64,000 bases of DNA, taken from the NCBI GenBank assembly GCA_949751835.1, contig CATKHK010000083.1, forward strand, positions 124,001 through 188,000. Reading direction: 5' to 3'. Position numbers and translations under genes: made by a program. Under the pieces are notes generated by a model. It made no database searches, was not told the origin of the DNA, and worked only from the letters and a program-made list of their open reading frames with translations. This document shows, piece after piece, positions 30,394-42,700 of this stretch (position 1 is its first letter; the number at the start of each line of letters is the position of its first letter). This DNA is from Blepharisma japonicum (Eukaryota; Ciliophora; Heterotrichea; Heterotrichida; Blepharismidae).

Positions 30394-31002
30394 ATGCAAG
30401 GTGGCCAAACTCAAATAAAAGTCGTTTTGCTTGGGGACTCCGGCGTAGGCAAATCCAGTCTTGTTTTAAGATTCGTCGCAGATAACTTCAAAACCGACCG
30501 AGATGCAACAATTGGTGCCTCCTACATGGGCAAGAATCTCCAATTCAACGATAAGACCATAAAATTCAACATCTGGGATACGGCAGGACAAGAGCGATAT
30601 CACAGTTTAGCCAAAATGTATTACAGAGACGCTAATGCCGCAATTATGACTTATGACATTACTAAGCGTGAAAGCTTTGAAGGTCTTCAAAGATGGCATC
30701 GAGAATTACAAGAGTTTGGACCTAAAGACATCGTTGTTACAATTGCAGGAAATAAAGAAGATTTAGTCGAAACTGAAGCTGTCCCTCCTGAAGAAGCTAA
30801 AGAATTCGCTAACTCAATTGGAGCTATATATCGCAAAACATCAGCAAAAACAAACTATGGTGTCGAACAATTATTCAGAGACATCGCTGCAAAAATTTGT
30901 CCAGACCTTAACAGTCCTCAAGCAGCCCCAAAAAGAAATACTATTGCGCTTGATAAAAAAGTCAACCAAACTCAGGCAGCAAAAGACAAGAAGTGCTGCT
31001 AA
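30394..31002 (+). CDS. Rab5-clade small GTPase
   Basis: A 202-residue Rab. All G motifs are present: GDSGVGKSS (14-22), TIGAS in switch I, WDTAGQERYHSLAKMYYRDA in switch II, GNKEDL and TSAKT. The switch II string and the following AAIMTYDIT resemble Rab5/Rab21/Rab22. The C-terminus KDKKCC is a double-geranylgeranylation signal. Rab5-type proteins organise early endosomes; in a phagotrophic ciliate they may act on food-vacuole traffic. The ATG at 30394 is chosen since upstream codons lack an ATG and this gives a normal N-terminus. Confidence 0.93.
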   Translation: MQGGQTQIKVVLLGDSGVGKSSLVLRFVADNFKTDRDATIGASYMGKNLQFNDKTIKFNIWDTAGQERYHSLAKMYYRDANAAIMTYDITKRESFEGLQRWHRELQEFGPKDIVVTIAGNKEDLVETEAVPPEEAKEFANSIGAIYRKTSAKTNYGVEQLFRDIAAKICPDLNSPQAAPKRNTIALDKKVNQTQAAKDKKCC

Positions 31003-31080
31003 AATAACAATTAATCGTTATTAAGGTATTTTTATTAGTAAATTAAATAATTAATTACTTATGCAACAATCCTATGTACT

Positions 31081-32013
31081 TTATAAAGATGCCAGGAGGT
31101 TTCTTTTAGTTCGCTCAATCACAAGGATATCATGTTTAGGCTCATTTGAATTAAAATCTGTAGGCACTTGGTCAAATTCAGGCTTCATCGTTGAAATTCT
31201 TGAAAGGGTCGCTCTTAATTTGTGATTTCCATTCTCCATTCCAAGAGAAATAAATGATCCTGGTGTCTGTAACCCTGGCCTAATAGGTGTTTCATCACTA
31301 GCTTCTGATATTATTTCGCTTTCTTCAGTCACTACTATATCTTGACTTGGAATTATAGGTATTTTAAGGCTGCTTCTGGGCTGATAATTCAGACTTGGAA
31401 ATGATAAAAGTTTTCTTTCAGATGATGCGTTTTTCCCATATGGCTTTTCTTCTATTTTTAGCTCATATGGGTCAGGAGAATTGTTGACTCAGCTGCTTTC
31501 TAAAATGGCTTGTGAAGCTTCCATACGATTATTATTGTTCTCGTCTGGAGTTTGTATTCTAGAAGCCAGGGTTGATTTACTGTTCTTAATCATATCAAGA
31601 AGATTTTTTGGCTTGTTTTCTTGGATTTTTGTAGGTGATTTTTCAACAGAGGTGAAAGAAATGTCTTTGGATGTGTTCAATAAAAGTCTTCCACCTTTCT
31701 GCTTACCTGAATGTCAAGCTTGCTTTTTTTGGTCTACTTTTTCAGAAGTTAATTGATTTTGAGGAAATAATTTTTTTATGTCTAGTCTTGGAACAATTTC
31801 TGGACGAGGCCTAATTTTAAGAGGAGATTCCTGGTAGTTTAACTTGTCAGAAAAATTCATAGAGAGGCTGTGATGCTTTGGTAAATTTAAATCTTCAGGT
31901 TTTACTAAGGTTGATATGTCGACTTTTTCGACGATTATGTCGGATAATTGAGACTCGATTTCGTTTATTGTAGGAGCCACTTGTTTTTGTTTTGTCATTG
32001 CGCATGATCCCAT
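31081..32013 (-). CDS. Disordered protein with a possible acylated N-terminus
   Basis: Two UGA Trp codons unite three fragments into a 310-residue protein. The N-terminus MGSCAMTK has Gly2 and Cys4, compatible with N-myristoylation and palmitoylation, though position 6 is Met rather than the preferred Ser/Thr. The rest is low in hydrophobic residues, with Pro/Ser/Thr-rich stretches and a few short motifs. If acylated it would attach to membranes, perhaps ciliary. No family recognised. Confidence 0.75.
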
Positions 32014-32117
32014 TTTCGATTAATTTAAAATATTTATTTTTCAGGAATTACAAAAAGTTACAGTAATTCCATTTTATTTCAAAATTTAGGAGATCTAAAT
32101 ATAGTATGCACAGTTAA

Positions 32118-33254
32118 TTATATAAGTGACCACCGGTGTCTCGAATGAATTTGGGAATGAATTTTAACACCAGTTCCGACTGCTACTAAGCCAGGACAAT
32201 CTTGACTTGGTTTTATTGATGATGAATAAACTGGCTTTACAGATTTTGTGCTTGAAATAAACTCACATTGTGGAGGACGCTCTTCAATAAAATCAGTATA
32301 AATTTCTTTTTGGGCATTTTCTTCTGGGATATCTATAGGAGTTTCTTTATTATCATTCGGATTGTTGAAATTTTCGTCGGATTTATGCTTGCCATTAATA
32401 ATATCTGCAATAGAATATCTTTGCTTGAAATATGCTTCAGAAGAAAAATGTTTGTTTTTTTTAGGGTCTTCTTCAGATAATTCAATTTTTTTTTCTTGAT
32501 CTTTAAGTGTTGTTTTATTTCATATAAAAATTAGCTCATCCTTATATTTATTTATATATTTTTCAGACTTTTCGATTTCTAGCTTAGGTTGCGGTGGGGG
32601 TGGCTTATATACTGGAATTTCAGGTCTTGTCCTAGGCTTGGATAATTTGTCTTGGTGGATTAATTCTAAATATCTTGCTGACATGCTATTCGGATCATTC
32701 GCATTTATCATAAGAATTTGTTCAGGTGAGATATTTTGTTTGAATTTATTTAAAAATCTATCATCAATTAGCTTTGATCTAGCTGACTCAATTGCAAACT
32801 GATCTACGACATCTCTTTCTTCTAGCTTTCTCAAAGTATTGTACAAAGGAAAAGCATTAATGGCATAATTCAGCTTCGTATTAACTTTCTTTGCTTCAGG
32901 TAATGGATAGGCTGCACTCATAGGCCTTGATTTCGTAGGCTGAGTTTCCCCTAAGACTAAAGCTAAAGAATTCCTTGAGTTGCTGTTTCTTGCTGTTTTC
33001 GACATCCTATTTCATTCAGTTAGCCAATTCATGGAATGCGATTCTAGGTCTTTGATATCCAAATTCCTATTTTTTGAAATTCTGGCACTTTTGATGCCAG
33101 CAGTTGATGGTCTAGTTTTGATATTCAAACTGATTGCAGTTTTACTCGCAGTTGCTGGCCTAGAATTTATATTATAAGCAGACTTCGGGCGATTTAAAGC
33201 AGCACGCGAAGACTGGGTGTTCTGGTATGAAAATGTTTGCAAAGCTTCATCCAT
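32118..33254 (-). CDS. Hypothetical protein, possibly cytoskeletal
   Basis: Two UGA Trp codons (near 33012 and 32520) join three pieces into a 378-residue protein. The N-terminus repeats RPSTAG/RPATAS-like basic Ser/Thr/Ala motifs common in ciliate cytoskeletal proteins. The middle (about residues 85-240) is helical and ends in the proline run YKPPPPQPK. The C-terminal third is polar. Lies 31 bp downstream of the RSPH4A stop, on the same strand. Function unknown. Confidence 0.78.
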
Positions 33255-33285
33255 CTTGTAAGAAATATAATAAAGAAATTATTAT

Positions 33286-34686
33286 TTAGTCTTCTTCTTC
33301 ATTTTCTTTTTCTGCGTCTGAGTCACTTTCTAGCTCTTCTGGAGCAACTAATGGTGTTGGCTCAGGCTGCTCTACTGGGTCTTCAGGGTCTGGAAGTACA
33401 TCTGGAGGTGAAATTGGGTTAAATGTTGGGTCAAGTCGTTTCACGCCATATCCAATATACACATTAACCCATGCTCCGCCTTTGTGAATTGTTAAAGATC
33501 CTGGCCATCTGACATTTCTTATAACATTGGCTGCATAACAAACTGACCCTTCTCCTGGTGGCTTAGCTCCATACACTTGATTATCCCCAATTAAGCTGAA
33601 TTGCCAGCCTTTTTCTTCTTCTGCGATCGGCTCGTCTTCGCTAATAGCTTTAACTCTATCCAAAACGGGGTCATCTTCTTGCATTTTTGCTTTGATTTCT
33701 TCTACATCGACTTCTTCCCCTTCAGGAACTTCAGGCTCTGCGTGGGTAACTCTTCCAGCCCTTAAAATATTTGCATGTAAATGTACCCAGCTTTCATCAG
33801 TGCTCAGTTCTTCAAAACCTGGCACAGCTGGCTCTTCTTCAAGCTCAATTACTTGTGGGTCTTCTTCATTAGCTTTAAAAATCCCTTTTGGTGCTAAAAC
33901 AGTGGCTGCGGTTATTCTTGCGATCTGAGCTCTTAATAAGTGCCTTTCTTTTCCTGGGAAAATCGGGTAGCTTAAAATGTCAGCATTTAAGTTTCCTGTG
34001 AAGACTTTTTTAATCTGTCTTGCTATAATGATTTGTTGAGGACTTACATCAGGAAGCTCAATCCAGTCTTCAAGGATGCTGTCAGTTACCCAATATGTGT
34101 ATTTATTCACACCTTCTCCGCGTTTTTCAAAGCCTTTTGGTCTTTCTACGTCTTCTTTGCCAGCTCCTTCTAATAAGCCTTCTGCTACGTAATAATCTTT
34201 TTCTCGGCCATATATTTTACCCCAAAACCTCATTTCTTTTGCCCCACTGCTTCTCATAAGCCGCTTCAGAGACATTTGGATTCTGTAGGTTTCTTCTTCG
34301 CCAAAACTAATTCCTGCAAATTCAAGGAGTTTTGCGTCTTTTAAAAAGTCGCTTAAGGAATGCAGTGCGGGAGGGTGAGATTCGACAATGAAGCCTTGAG
34401 AAGTCTTTACTTTGTATTTTTCAAGGAGTTTTTCGTTGTCTCTGATCCAGTTACTCAACACAGTCCAACGCGATTGGATGTTTTGAAGATCTGAGGCTGG
34501 CTTGGGCTCGCTGTAGAGAAAGCGGTTTGCTTTTACGAAGGAAGAGATTGATTCGAAGTTTTCGTAGAGCTTTTCAGGCTTTTCGCGAAGGATGTAGGAA
34601 AAAATCTCCTGGAGATGAGAATAAATGCTTTGGCCGTTTGCTTCAGAGCTGCTGGCTAAAATTTTTCTAAGTTTCTCTTGTTCCAT
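33286..34686 (-). CDS. RSPH4A: Radial spoke head protein 4/6
   Basis: A 466-residue single-exon protein matching the RSP4/RSP6 family: MRFWGKIYGREKDYYVAEG, then YTYWVTDSILEDWIELPDV, then QIIIARQIKKVFTGNLNA with PIFPGKERHLLRAQIARI, and the conserved VYIGYGVK near the C-terminus. The tail is acidic (Glu/Asp-rich), as in other members. It belongs to the head of axonemal radial spokes, which transmit signals from the central pair to dynein arms and shape ciliary beating. Confidence 0.96.
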   Translation of the reverse strand: MEQEKLRKILASSSEANGQSIYSHLQEIFSYILREKPEKLYENFESISSFVKANRFLYSEPKPASDLQNIQSRWTVLSNWIRDNEKLLEKYKVKTSQGFIVESHPPALHSLSDFLKDAKLLEFAGISFGEEETYRIQMSLKRLMRSSGAKEMRFWGKIYGREKDYYVAEGLLEGAGKEDVERPKGFEKRGEGVNKYTYWVTDSILEDWIELPDVSPQQIIIARQIKKVFTGNLNADILSYPIFPGKERHLLRAQIARITAATVLAPKGIFKANEEDPQVIELEEEPAVPGFEELSTDESWVHLHANILRAGRVTHAEPEVPEGEEVDVEEIKAKMQEDDPVLDRVKAISEDEPIAEEEKGWQFSLIGDNQVYGAKPPGEGSVCYAANVIRNVRWPGSLTIHKGGAWVNVYIGYGVKRLDPTFNPISPPDVLPDPEDPVEQPEPTPLVAPEELESDSDAEKENEEED

Positions 34687-34886
34687 CTGGGTAACTGATT
34701 TGAAATTATTAGAAATAAATGAAGCCTTTATATTAATTGGGATTTAGTATACAAAAAATTAGTAATAAATTTATATAAGATCAATTTTTTTAAATGTTAT
34801 TCCAGCCCATATGCATTTCATAAAGAATTATTGCAGATTCAGTAAATTTCATTTATATTAAATAGAAAATTACAGATTTCAATCAA

Positions 34887-35976
34887 ATGATGAAGAAGCT
34901 ACAAGGTAAGGCCTATCTTCAATGGACGGGAAAAAACAGAATTATTTTAAATGGAAGAATTCTCCTTGGGTAAGCTATAATCAGTTCAAATCTCAAAAGA
35001 TCAATTTTTACATTTCTCATGCTAACTATTCCAGAAATATTTTTTATTTCCTATCCTGGAGCACATTATTTGTCACAAGGCAAGCCTATCATTCTAATAA
35101 TCTCGCTAATTCTTTCCCTACTATCGCTTATTTTTTTTATTTTCACAGTAATTACTACACCTGGATATCTTCCAAAGCAAATTCCTCCATTTGCCACTGG
35201 TCCAAAAAATGCTCCACTGCTATCAAGGGTCATCCAAATTGAATCCTTAAATATCAGAAAAAATATTCGGCTAAAAAATTTGATAATTCCTCATAAAGGT
35301 GTTCTTATGGAATTGAAATATTGCCCAATTTGTGAGTCTTAATATAGGCTATATTTTGAGGCCTCCAAGAGCAGCACACTGTGAAGAATGCGGGCATTGT
35401 GTAGAAGACTTTGACCATCATTGCCCATGAGTTAGTAATTGTATTGGGAAAAGGAATTATAAGTTTTTTTACTGATTTTTAAGCTGCTTATTCGGGTATA
35501 TAATTTTCGTAGAATGGGTTTCTATTGAATATGTATATAAAACTTGGTTCGAAAATGATGCATCTGTTATAATGCTCTGCGTAATATTTTTAGGGCTAGG
35601 AGCATCATGGTTTGTTATTGGATTATGGGTTATTCATAGCTATTTAGTAGTACTTAATTTGACTACACGTGAAAAAGCTAAGCAGATTTGGGAAAAATTG
35701 AGAATAAATCCTTTTAATAATGGATGAAGAAATATAGTAAGACTTTTTGAAAGAAGTGTGCAGGAAAGATTTGATTTAAGAGAAGATGGAAGCCTTGAAT
35801 TAAATAGATTTACGAATTGTCATAAAGATAAAGCTGTTAAAACTGCTATTTCAAAACAAAAATATAGCATATATCCAGAAGATAAGCTGGAAGAGCATAT
35901 TGAGTTGATGAAAGAGTTCCCTCCTTCATTAATCACAACAACAAGAAGTGGACCAGCTACTTCAAGAGATGAATAA
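34887..35976 (+). CDS. DHHC palmitoyltransferase
   Basis: A 15-nt intron (34970-34984, gtaagctataatcag) and a 16-nt intron (35332-35347, gtgagtcttaatatag) yield 352 residues. Four membrane segments surround the cysteine-rich domain: [36 protein letters not shown] with D166-H167-H168-C169, where the invariant PW Trp is encoded by [12 protein letters not shown] precedes it and a TTxE-like [11 protein letters not shown] follows the last membrane segment. It transfers palmitate to Cys of membrane proteins. The second intron interrupts the zinc-finger itself, between CPI and CYIL. Confidence 0.95.
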
Positions 35977-36700
35977 TATTTTGTATATTTTTGCTATAGC
36001 GTCTTTTATAGCACCTGCTAATAAAATTAATAGATTACTTTTTGCTATATAATTGGCAATATTTTTTATATTCTTAATTCATTTATACAGGCATGTGTTT
36101 AGATAAAAATTGATATAGAAGCAATGAAATAAAATTTATGTTTAAAGATGATTCTATCTTACTATCTAACAGCAATTGCCTTATTCTAGCAACTAAAGCT
36201 AATTAAATATTTGCAATAGAATTATAGAAAGTTATCCAATCAAGGTAAAAAGTCCATTTTTCTGGTTATTAAGATATTTTCTTTTAATTATTAAGTTTAT
36301 ATAAATCAACCATAAACCTGTGTTGACGATTATTTGAGATACATAATATTGATATTGATAAGAATTATTAAAAGAGATCAGGAGCCACACATCCTCTATG
36401 CTATTCGCCTAACTGTTTTTGCATTTGTCAGAGCATATTATTGAATATCTTCGCTTCAACAGACAAGTATCTACTTGATGAACAATCCCGTATCACTATC
36501 TCGACAGAAATATTGTAAAGAATAATAGTCTTTTCTTTCCCTTCGCAAGTATAAACCGGATTTGGGATGCTCTCTACCGGTTCTATATCCACCAGTGCCC
36601 AGAATGGCTTTATGTTCGCCTCCCCACTAAGGTGTCGCTCTCTCGACTAAGACACATTTTCTCCCCCTGCAAAAGATTATGGTCTATCATAATTAATATA
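35977..36700. other. Spacer upstream of the first giant gene
   Basis: The left 390 nt are ordinary AT-rich spacer. The right part, from about 36370, is clearly richer in G and C and is open in more than one frame (see the entry at 36401-36648). The giant gene's promoter should lie here. Confidence 0.4.
36401..36648 (-). other. GC-richer segment with a coding-like minus frame
   Basis: On the minus strand about 82 codons without TAA/TAG end in TAG at 36401-36403. The peptide (ANIKPFWALVDIEP, then NPVYTCEGKEKTIILYN and LSVEAKIFNNMLWQMQKQL) looks natural but has no Met at its start and no recognised family. The plus strand is also open from 36412 into the giant gene, reading for instance SINRIWDALYRFYIHQCPEW, again without Met before 36701. 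Base composition differs from neighbouring spacers. It may be a fragment of foreign or duplicated coding DNA. Confidence 0.35.
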
Positions 36701-39700
36701 ATGAACCTGAGGGTTATCGTCATTTCATTGATTATGGACTTTGTGTTTTCTCAGTGCTGCCTTGAATGCAGTAGCTGCATAAATCCTTGCCCCTCTTGCA
36801 AGACTGGGTTTTATTTAATTGGAAGTCTATTATGTGTAGATACATGTCCTTCAAACTCAAATGCTTTCATGCTACCTGGAAGTATATTTGGATGTACTAC
36901 TCCTTCTGGAACATTATTTTTCATTGATTTTTCTTCTCAGCAAGACCTCACTGCTCACAGTATAGACGAATTTATGACTCCTTCATCAATAGCATTTAAT
37001 TCATTAACCAAGGTCACTCCTTTGCCAACTATAGATCGAGGATTTTATTTTGAAGGATCATCAAGTTTGATAGGTACTTACAATTGAATCCCTTCTTACT
37101 TATTTACACTGAATGTATGAATTCTTCCTATTTCCTCTGGTGTTATTTTAAGTATAGGGTTTGGCGGAACTGAATACATCAGATGTGAAACGTTGGGATC
37201 AAGCTATAAAATTACCTCATTGTTTAAAAGTCAAACTTCAGCACCATATACTGAAAGCCTACAGACAAGTGGACTATTAAGTGAATGGCAAGCTGCATCT
37301 TTTCAAATTAAACAAGTTGATTATTGTACAATAAATTTAAATATTATTATTGGTGGATCCAGTAATACGAAAACAATATTAAATTTAGAGGCAAATTACC
37401 CAAATTTAGCTTATAAATGAATTATTGGAAAAAGCAGCTTTGGAAATTCCTTTCAAGGATTTCTTTATTCACTAGCTGTTTGAAGTGAGATAATGGGTAC
37501 ATCAATTACAAAAATCCTACCAAACTGTTTAAATAATTATTACTGAGATGGCCAATCATGCAATCATTGTTCAGGAGGTTGTGGTGTGTGGCCTTGGTGT
37601 GTTAGAGGAACAGATTGTTCTTATTGTGCTAGTACTGACTGCTCTACATGCACTGGCTACCTAAATTCAATGTGCACAAACTGTGTAAATAATGGAATTT
37701 CACCAAACTGCTGTGATATTTCATGTGCTTCTTGTTCAGGGTTAGGATACTTTTCATGCTCTTCATGTCATTCTGGAACATTTTTACTAAGAGGAATATG
37801 CATACCATCTTGCCCATCTGAATATACTGAAGATAGCACCTTAAATCTGTGTGTTAAAATATCAAATTTGATACTCTCTATGTCTTTAAATGATCAAATT
37901 GTTTTGGACACAATAAATGGCGTCGATATAGGCAGCAGCAATACAAATCAGTATCCAACATTTGATATAAATGATCCAATCCCTGCTTATTTAAGAGGAT
38001 ACTATTTTTCATCTAATTCTCTTATGTATTCTGATGATATATACCTTGCCCCGTGATTTTCTCTTAATTTTTGGCTTTATCTCATGACAAATGGCAATCT
38101 ATTCAGCAAATTTTCAACTACAGATTTAGCCAAGATATCATTTATCTCAGGTTCAGCTTCTGTTAAGCTAACTTTATCTGATTCTTCAATAGTTTCATTT
38201 ACTGGATCTACTTCTCTAGTAGGTTCTTGGCATTATTTATCAGTAGTAGGCAGTGTTATTTCTGGCAAAACAATGCTATCTCTTTATATTGACAACTCTC
38301 TTGACACTTCAAAAAGCTCTATCAATCTGGCTTACTTATATGACGTAGGTGAAATGACTATAGGCAGCTCTTGAGGTAGTTTTGAAGGTTATTTATGAAG
38401 CATCCAGCTATATAATGATGAAACTCAATGATCCGCAAGTTGAAATGCTGTAGGATGTGGTACTGGATGTTCAGTTTGTCCAAGCGGACTTGCATGCCCA
38501 ACTTGCCAATTCTCTGAATATCTTGATTCTACTTCTTCCTGTTCAAGCTGTTTATCTTCCTGCACTAATGGATGCAGATTTTCAGATTCTTGCAATCTTT
38601 GTAAATCATATGCATGCGCTGAATGCACATCATTTTCTGGAAGCTGTATTACCTGCATCGATAATGCTTCTCTAGATGGATCCGGCGGGTGTAAATGCGA
38701 TCAAAGTTTTTATTGAAAAACCTCAATTTCAGACTGCTTTTTATGTGATATGAAATGCAAAACTTGTTTAGAAACAACACTATTTGAGTGCTCTATTTGC
38801 CGCTCTGGAAAGTTTCGTATAAATTTAGTGTGTATAAATGAATGTCCATATGGCTTTGATTCTAGTTGTAATCAGGTAACCACTCCTGTTGTAGATCAAA
38901 AATTCGACATAGGTTTTAATAGCAGCTATGGAATTTTCACAGTAAATTTAGATGCAAATAGGCTCACTTTTTTTGATTCTCTGGACTCTTCTGATCCTGT
39001 GCTTCCATCTCGGAGAGGGGTGTTTTTATCTGAGTTGATGTATTTGGAATCTTCGCCGCTCTATTTATCGCATAGCTGTTCTATGGGATTTTGGACTAAT
39101 ATAATGGTTGACGGGGATTTGATACACTATGCTGGCTCGGACTCAGCATTTACAGTCACTCAAAATAGCCCGCCAAACTATTCTTTGCAATATTACCTTG
39201 TTGATAGAAATGTAAGCAATAGTGAATATCATGTGTCAACAACAGTTAATTCAGGCTGAAATTATATTTCTTTTACCTTTCAATATCTTTCTGGGGGCAC
39301 TCAAGTTACTATTTTTCTTGATGGAAATATTATTGGAACCCTATATACATCTGGTCGGATCTTTCGTCCAAGAGCATCTGCAAAATTACAGCTAGGATAT
39401 GGCTCAATATGAATGGTTGGATATTTTTACAGTTTTCAGCTCTGAAATGTTGCGATATTTGATTTTTCTCATTATATAAATGATGATTCTTGTGGGACTG
39501 GAAATGGAATTAATTGTCTTTATCTATATGATAAAGCATTTTATAATGATACAACAAACTGTGCCTTATGCACAAATAATGTAAATTTGGGATGCCCAAG
39601 AGGAATCAAGTGCAATCAGTGTTATAGTAATCTTTGTGCTTCTTGCACAGGATATGGGCCAAACTTGTGCACCTCCTGCTGTGAACATGCTTCAGGGTTT

Positions 39701-42700
39701 CCAGGAGATTGCTTTTGTGATGATGGATATAGACCTATTAATGTATATGAATGTAAACCATGCCCAACAGGATGCACTATATGTGGTAGTGATCTGTTTA
39801 GCAGCTGCTCTGAGTGCTTTCCTAATTTTTATTTATTATTTGGAGTATGCAGCGCAAAATGCCCAACTGGTTATATTATAAATACTGTTAGCAATACTTG
39901 TGATATTGACTTAAATTTAGCTTTTTCTGTTAATTTCCTAGGCTTAATTGTTTTGGATAAAATTGGTTCATTGAACATTGGGAACGATCCAACGAATAAA
40001 TACCCAAATTATGATATCAATGATCCTTGGCCAGCAGAAAGTCGAGGGTATTATTTTTCAGGTTCAAGCGTTACATATACAAGTTTTATGTTTGGGCCAA
40101 CTTTCACTATTGCAATGTGAATTAAGCCTCTGCAAGCTGGGGTGGTTTTGCAGAAATGGACTTCATCATCTAAAGTATTGATTTATATTGATTCAAGCGG
40201 TGTAGCAACATTAACTATTACATTTGGTAGTGGCTCTCTTTCAGCATCATCTGTTTCAAGCCTCTTTAACAATTGATGCTATTTCTCTGCTACAAGTTCT
40301 TTTAATCATACTGATGCCACAACAGATTTAAATATATATCTAAATGGCCTTCCAAAGCAAACAAAATCATCAGGAGCTAACTGAATTGGAGATTTACCAT
40401 CAGGGTTTCTATATATAGGAGCTGATCATACCCAAAGTAATGGGTTTGCTGGATTTTTAGTAAAATTAGATATTTATAATGATGATATGCATGCAAGTTT
40501 TGATTATGCAATTACTTGCAATGGAACTTGTGCAGCATGCCCAATATCATTGGATTGCTTTAGTGACTGCCCTTTAAATAAATACCCTGACACGTGTGGA
40601 TCTTGTGCTGGGTCATGCAATAAAGGATGTGTAAGAGATTTGACATGCAGAATATGCAAGCAGCGAGAATGCTTAGCATGTGAATTATTTTCTGGGAACT
40701 GCACAAGTTGTATTCCTAATGCTTCTTTAGATTCAGGATCATGCTTTTGTGATAAAAATGCTTTTTACGATTCTCCAAGCCAAAATTGCCTTATTTGTGA
40801 TGATTTATGTGATATCTGCTTAACTGATGCCTTTTTTGAATGTAGCAGCTGTATGCTAGGCACTACCCAAATCAATAATACATGCCTTCATGATTGTCCT
40901 TATGGATTTGAGCTGCCTGGATGTATCCCTACTAATGCTGCCATAATTGATGAGATTTTTAATGGACTATTCCAAGGAAGCTATGGAAGTTTAAATACAG
41001 GTATAGACCCTTTAAAGTATTATTTTTGAAATAATTCAGAAGTTGTTGATCCAATTCCTGCAGTTAATAGAGGTCTCTATTTCACAAATGGTATGTATTT
41101 AGAAACAAATACTACAATTTATCTTTTCCATAGTTTTTCATTAGGAATATGGGTATATAGTGAAGCCTATGGGGACGTTCTATATAAGCAAGACAGGATA
41201 ATTTTGAATTCTAATGGACAATTGCAGATAACTCTAGAGGATCCATCTCAAACGGCAAATACAATTACAACCCCAGCTCTTTCAATGAGCGGCTGAAATT
41301 ATTTATCAATTTCAATTGATTATACAAGTTCTTCTACCTCAGTTATAGTCTACCTCAATGATATCGTAAAATCATCAACCATATATGCAGCTAATTTATT
41401 CAGAGATGTAGTATCCCATACAATAATTATTGGAAAAAGCACCTCACTATCGTTTTCAGGATTTGTGTATGAATTTACACTTTGAAATTATGCAGTTGCA
41501 GATTTTTCTGCAAAAATCACCAATTTATGTGGAATAAATAAAGGCTCATCTTGCCTCTGAAGTTGTAACTTCGACCAATATTTTGATTCTTCATCAGGGT
41601 GTAATTCATGTAAATCGTGCACTGAAGGATGTAGATATTCAGACACTTGCAATATATGTTATGATTCTTTATGTGAAATCTGTTCTGATTTTAAAGAAGG
41701 TTCATGCATAAAATGCCTTTCTAATTCCAATCTTATATCAGGCGCATGCTTTTGTGACCCAAGCTGCTACTGAGACCCAATTGACCAAACATGCTCAATT
41801 TGTTATAATAAATGCTCATCTTGTTTATCAAATAAAGAATATGACTGCACATCATGCAAAGCAGGCTACACTTTACTTGAAGGAGTTTGCACAACTTTTT
41901 GCCCTCTTGGCTATACTAATCGTGCAGGTATCTGTACTTTATATAATGATTTTATATTTAATTTGAATTTTAATACCCTGTCAGGGATTATTCTTGACAC
42001 ACAAAGCTATATTCCAGTAATGACTGGCAACTCGTCAGATTTTTATCCTAACTATGATATAGATGATCCTATAGCAGCTTATTTGAGAGGGTTCTATTTT
42101 AATGGAGTAAGCAGTATTCTGCATCTTCCTATACATTCAAGTTACAACTCTCCAAAGCTAGCCTTATCTCCATCATTTACTATTTCTCAATGAGTTAACC
42201 CTGAAAACTCAAATGGCTGCTTGTTTTATAAATCAAGAAGTACCAGCGTCAATTCTCAAATGGTATTTTTAAGCCTTGTAAATTATTACCCATCTCTTTT
42301 GCTGAATCTTCAAGGGGGTCTTGTTTCTCATAAATGTGAGAGCACTATCACAGCTTCTGAGTGGAATCATATATCCTTTACAATAGATTTTGATGCATCA
42401 AGAAATACAGTAATAACATGCTTTATTAATACAATTTCTTCTACAAGTCCAGCTGTTTCTACTTCTAAATATTATCTGGATGACACATATAGCATTTCTG
42501 TTAAAATTGGAGCTTTTCAGCAGGCTGTAGATAGTTATTTTAACTATTTTAAAGGCTTTATGTTTAAGTTATCGATATATAACTCAGTAAAATCAATATC
42601 CAGCTTAGCCTTGGAATCTTCAATGTGCAGTGAAAATTGCAATTCTTGTCCTATCACAAAAACATGTATCCCAAATTGTAAAATTTCAGAATACTGAAAA

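Noticed and set aside
36632-36700. Earlier start for giant gene 1
   Set aside because: The only in-frame ATG is at 36701, and starting there gives a good signal peptide.
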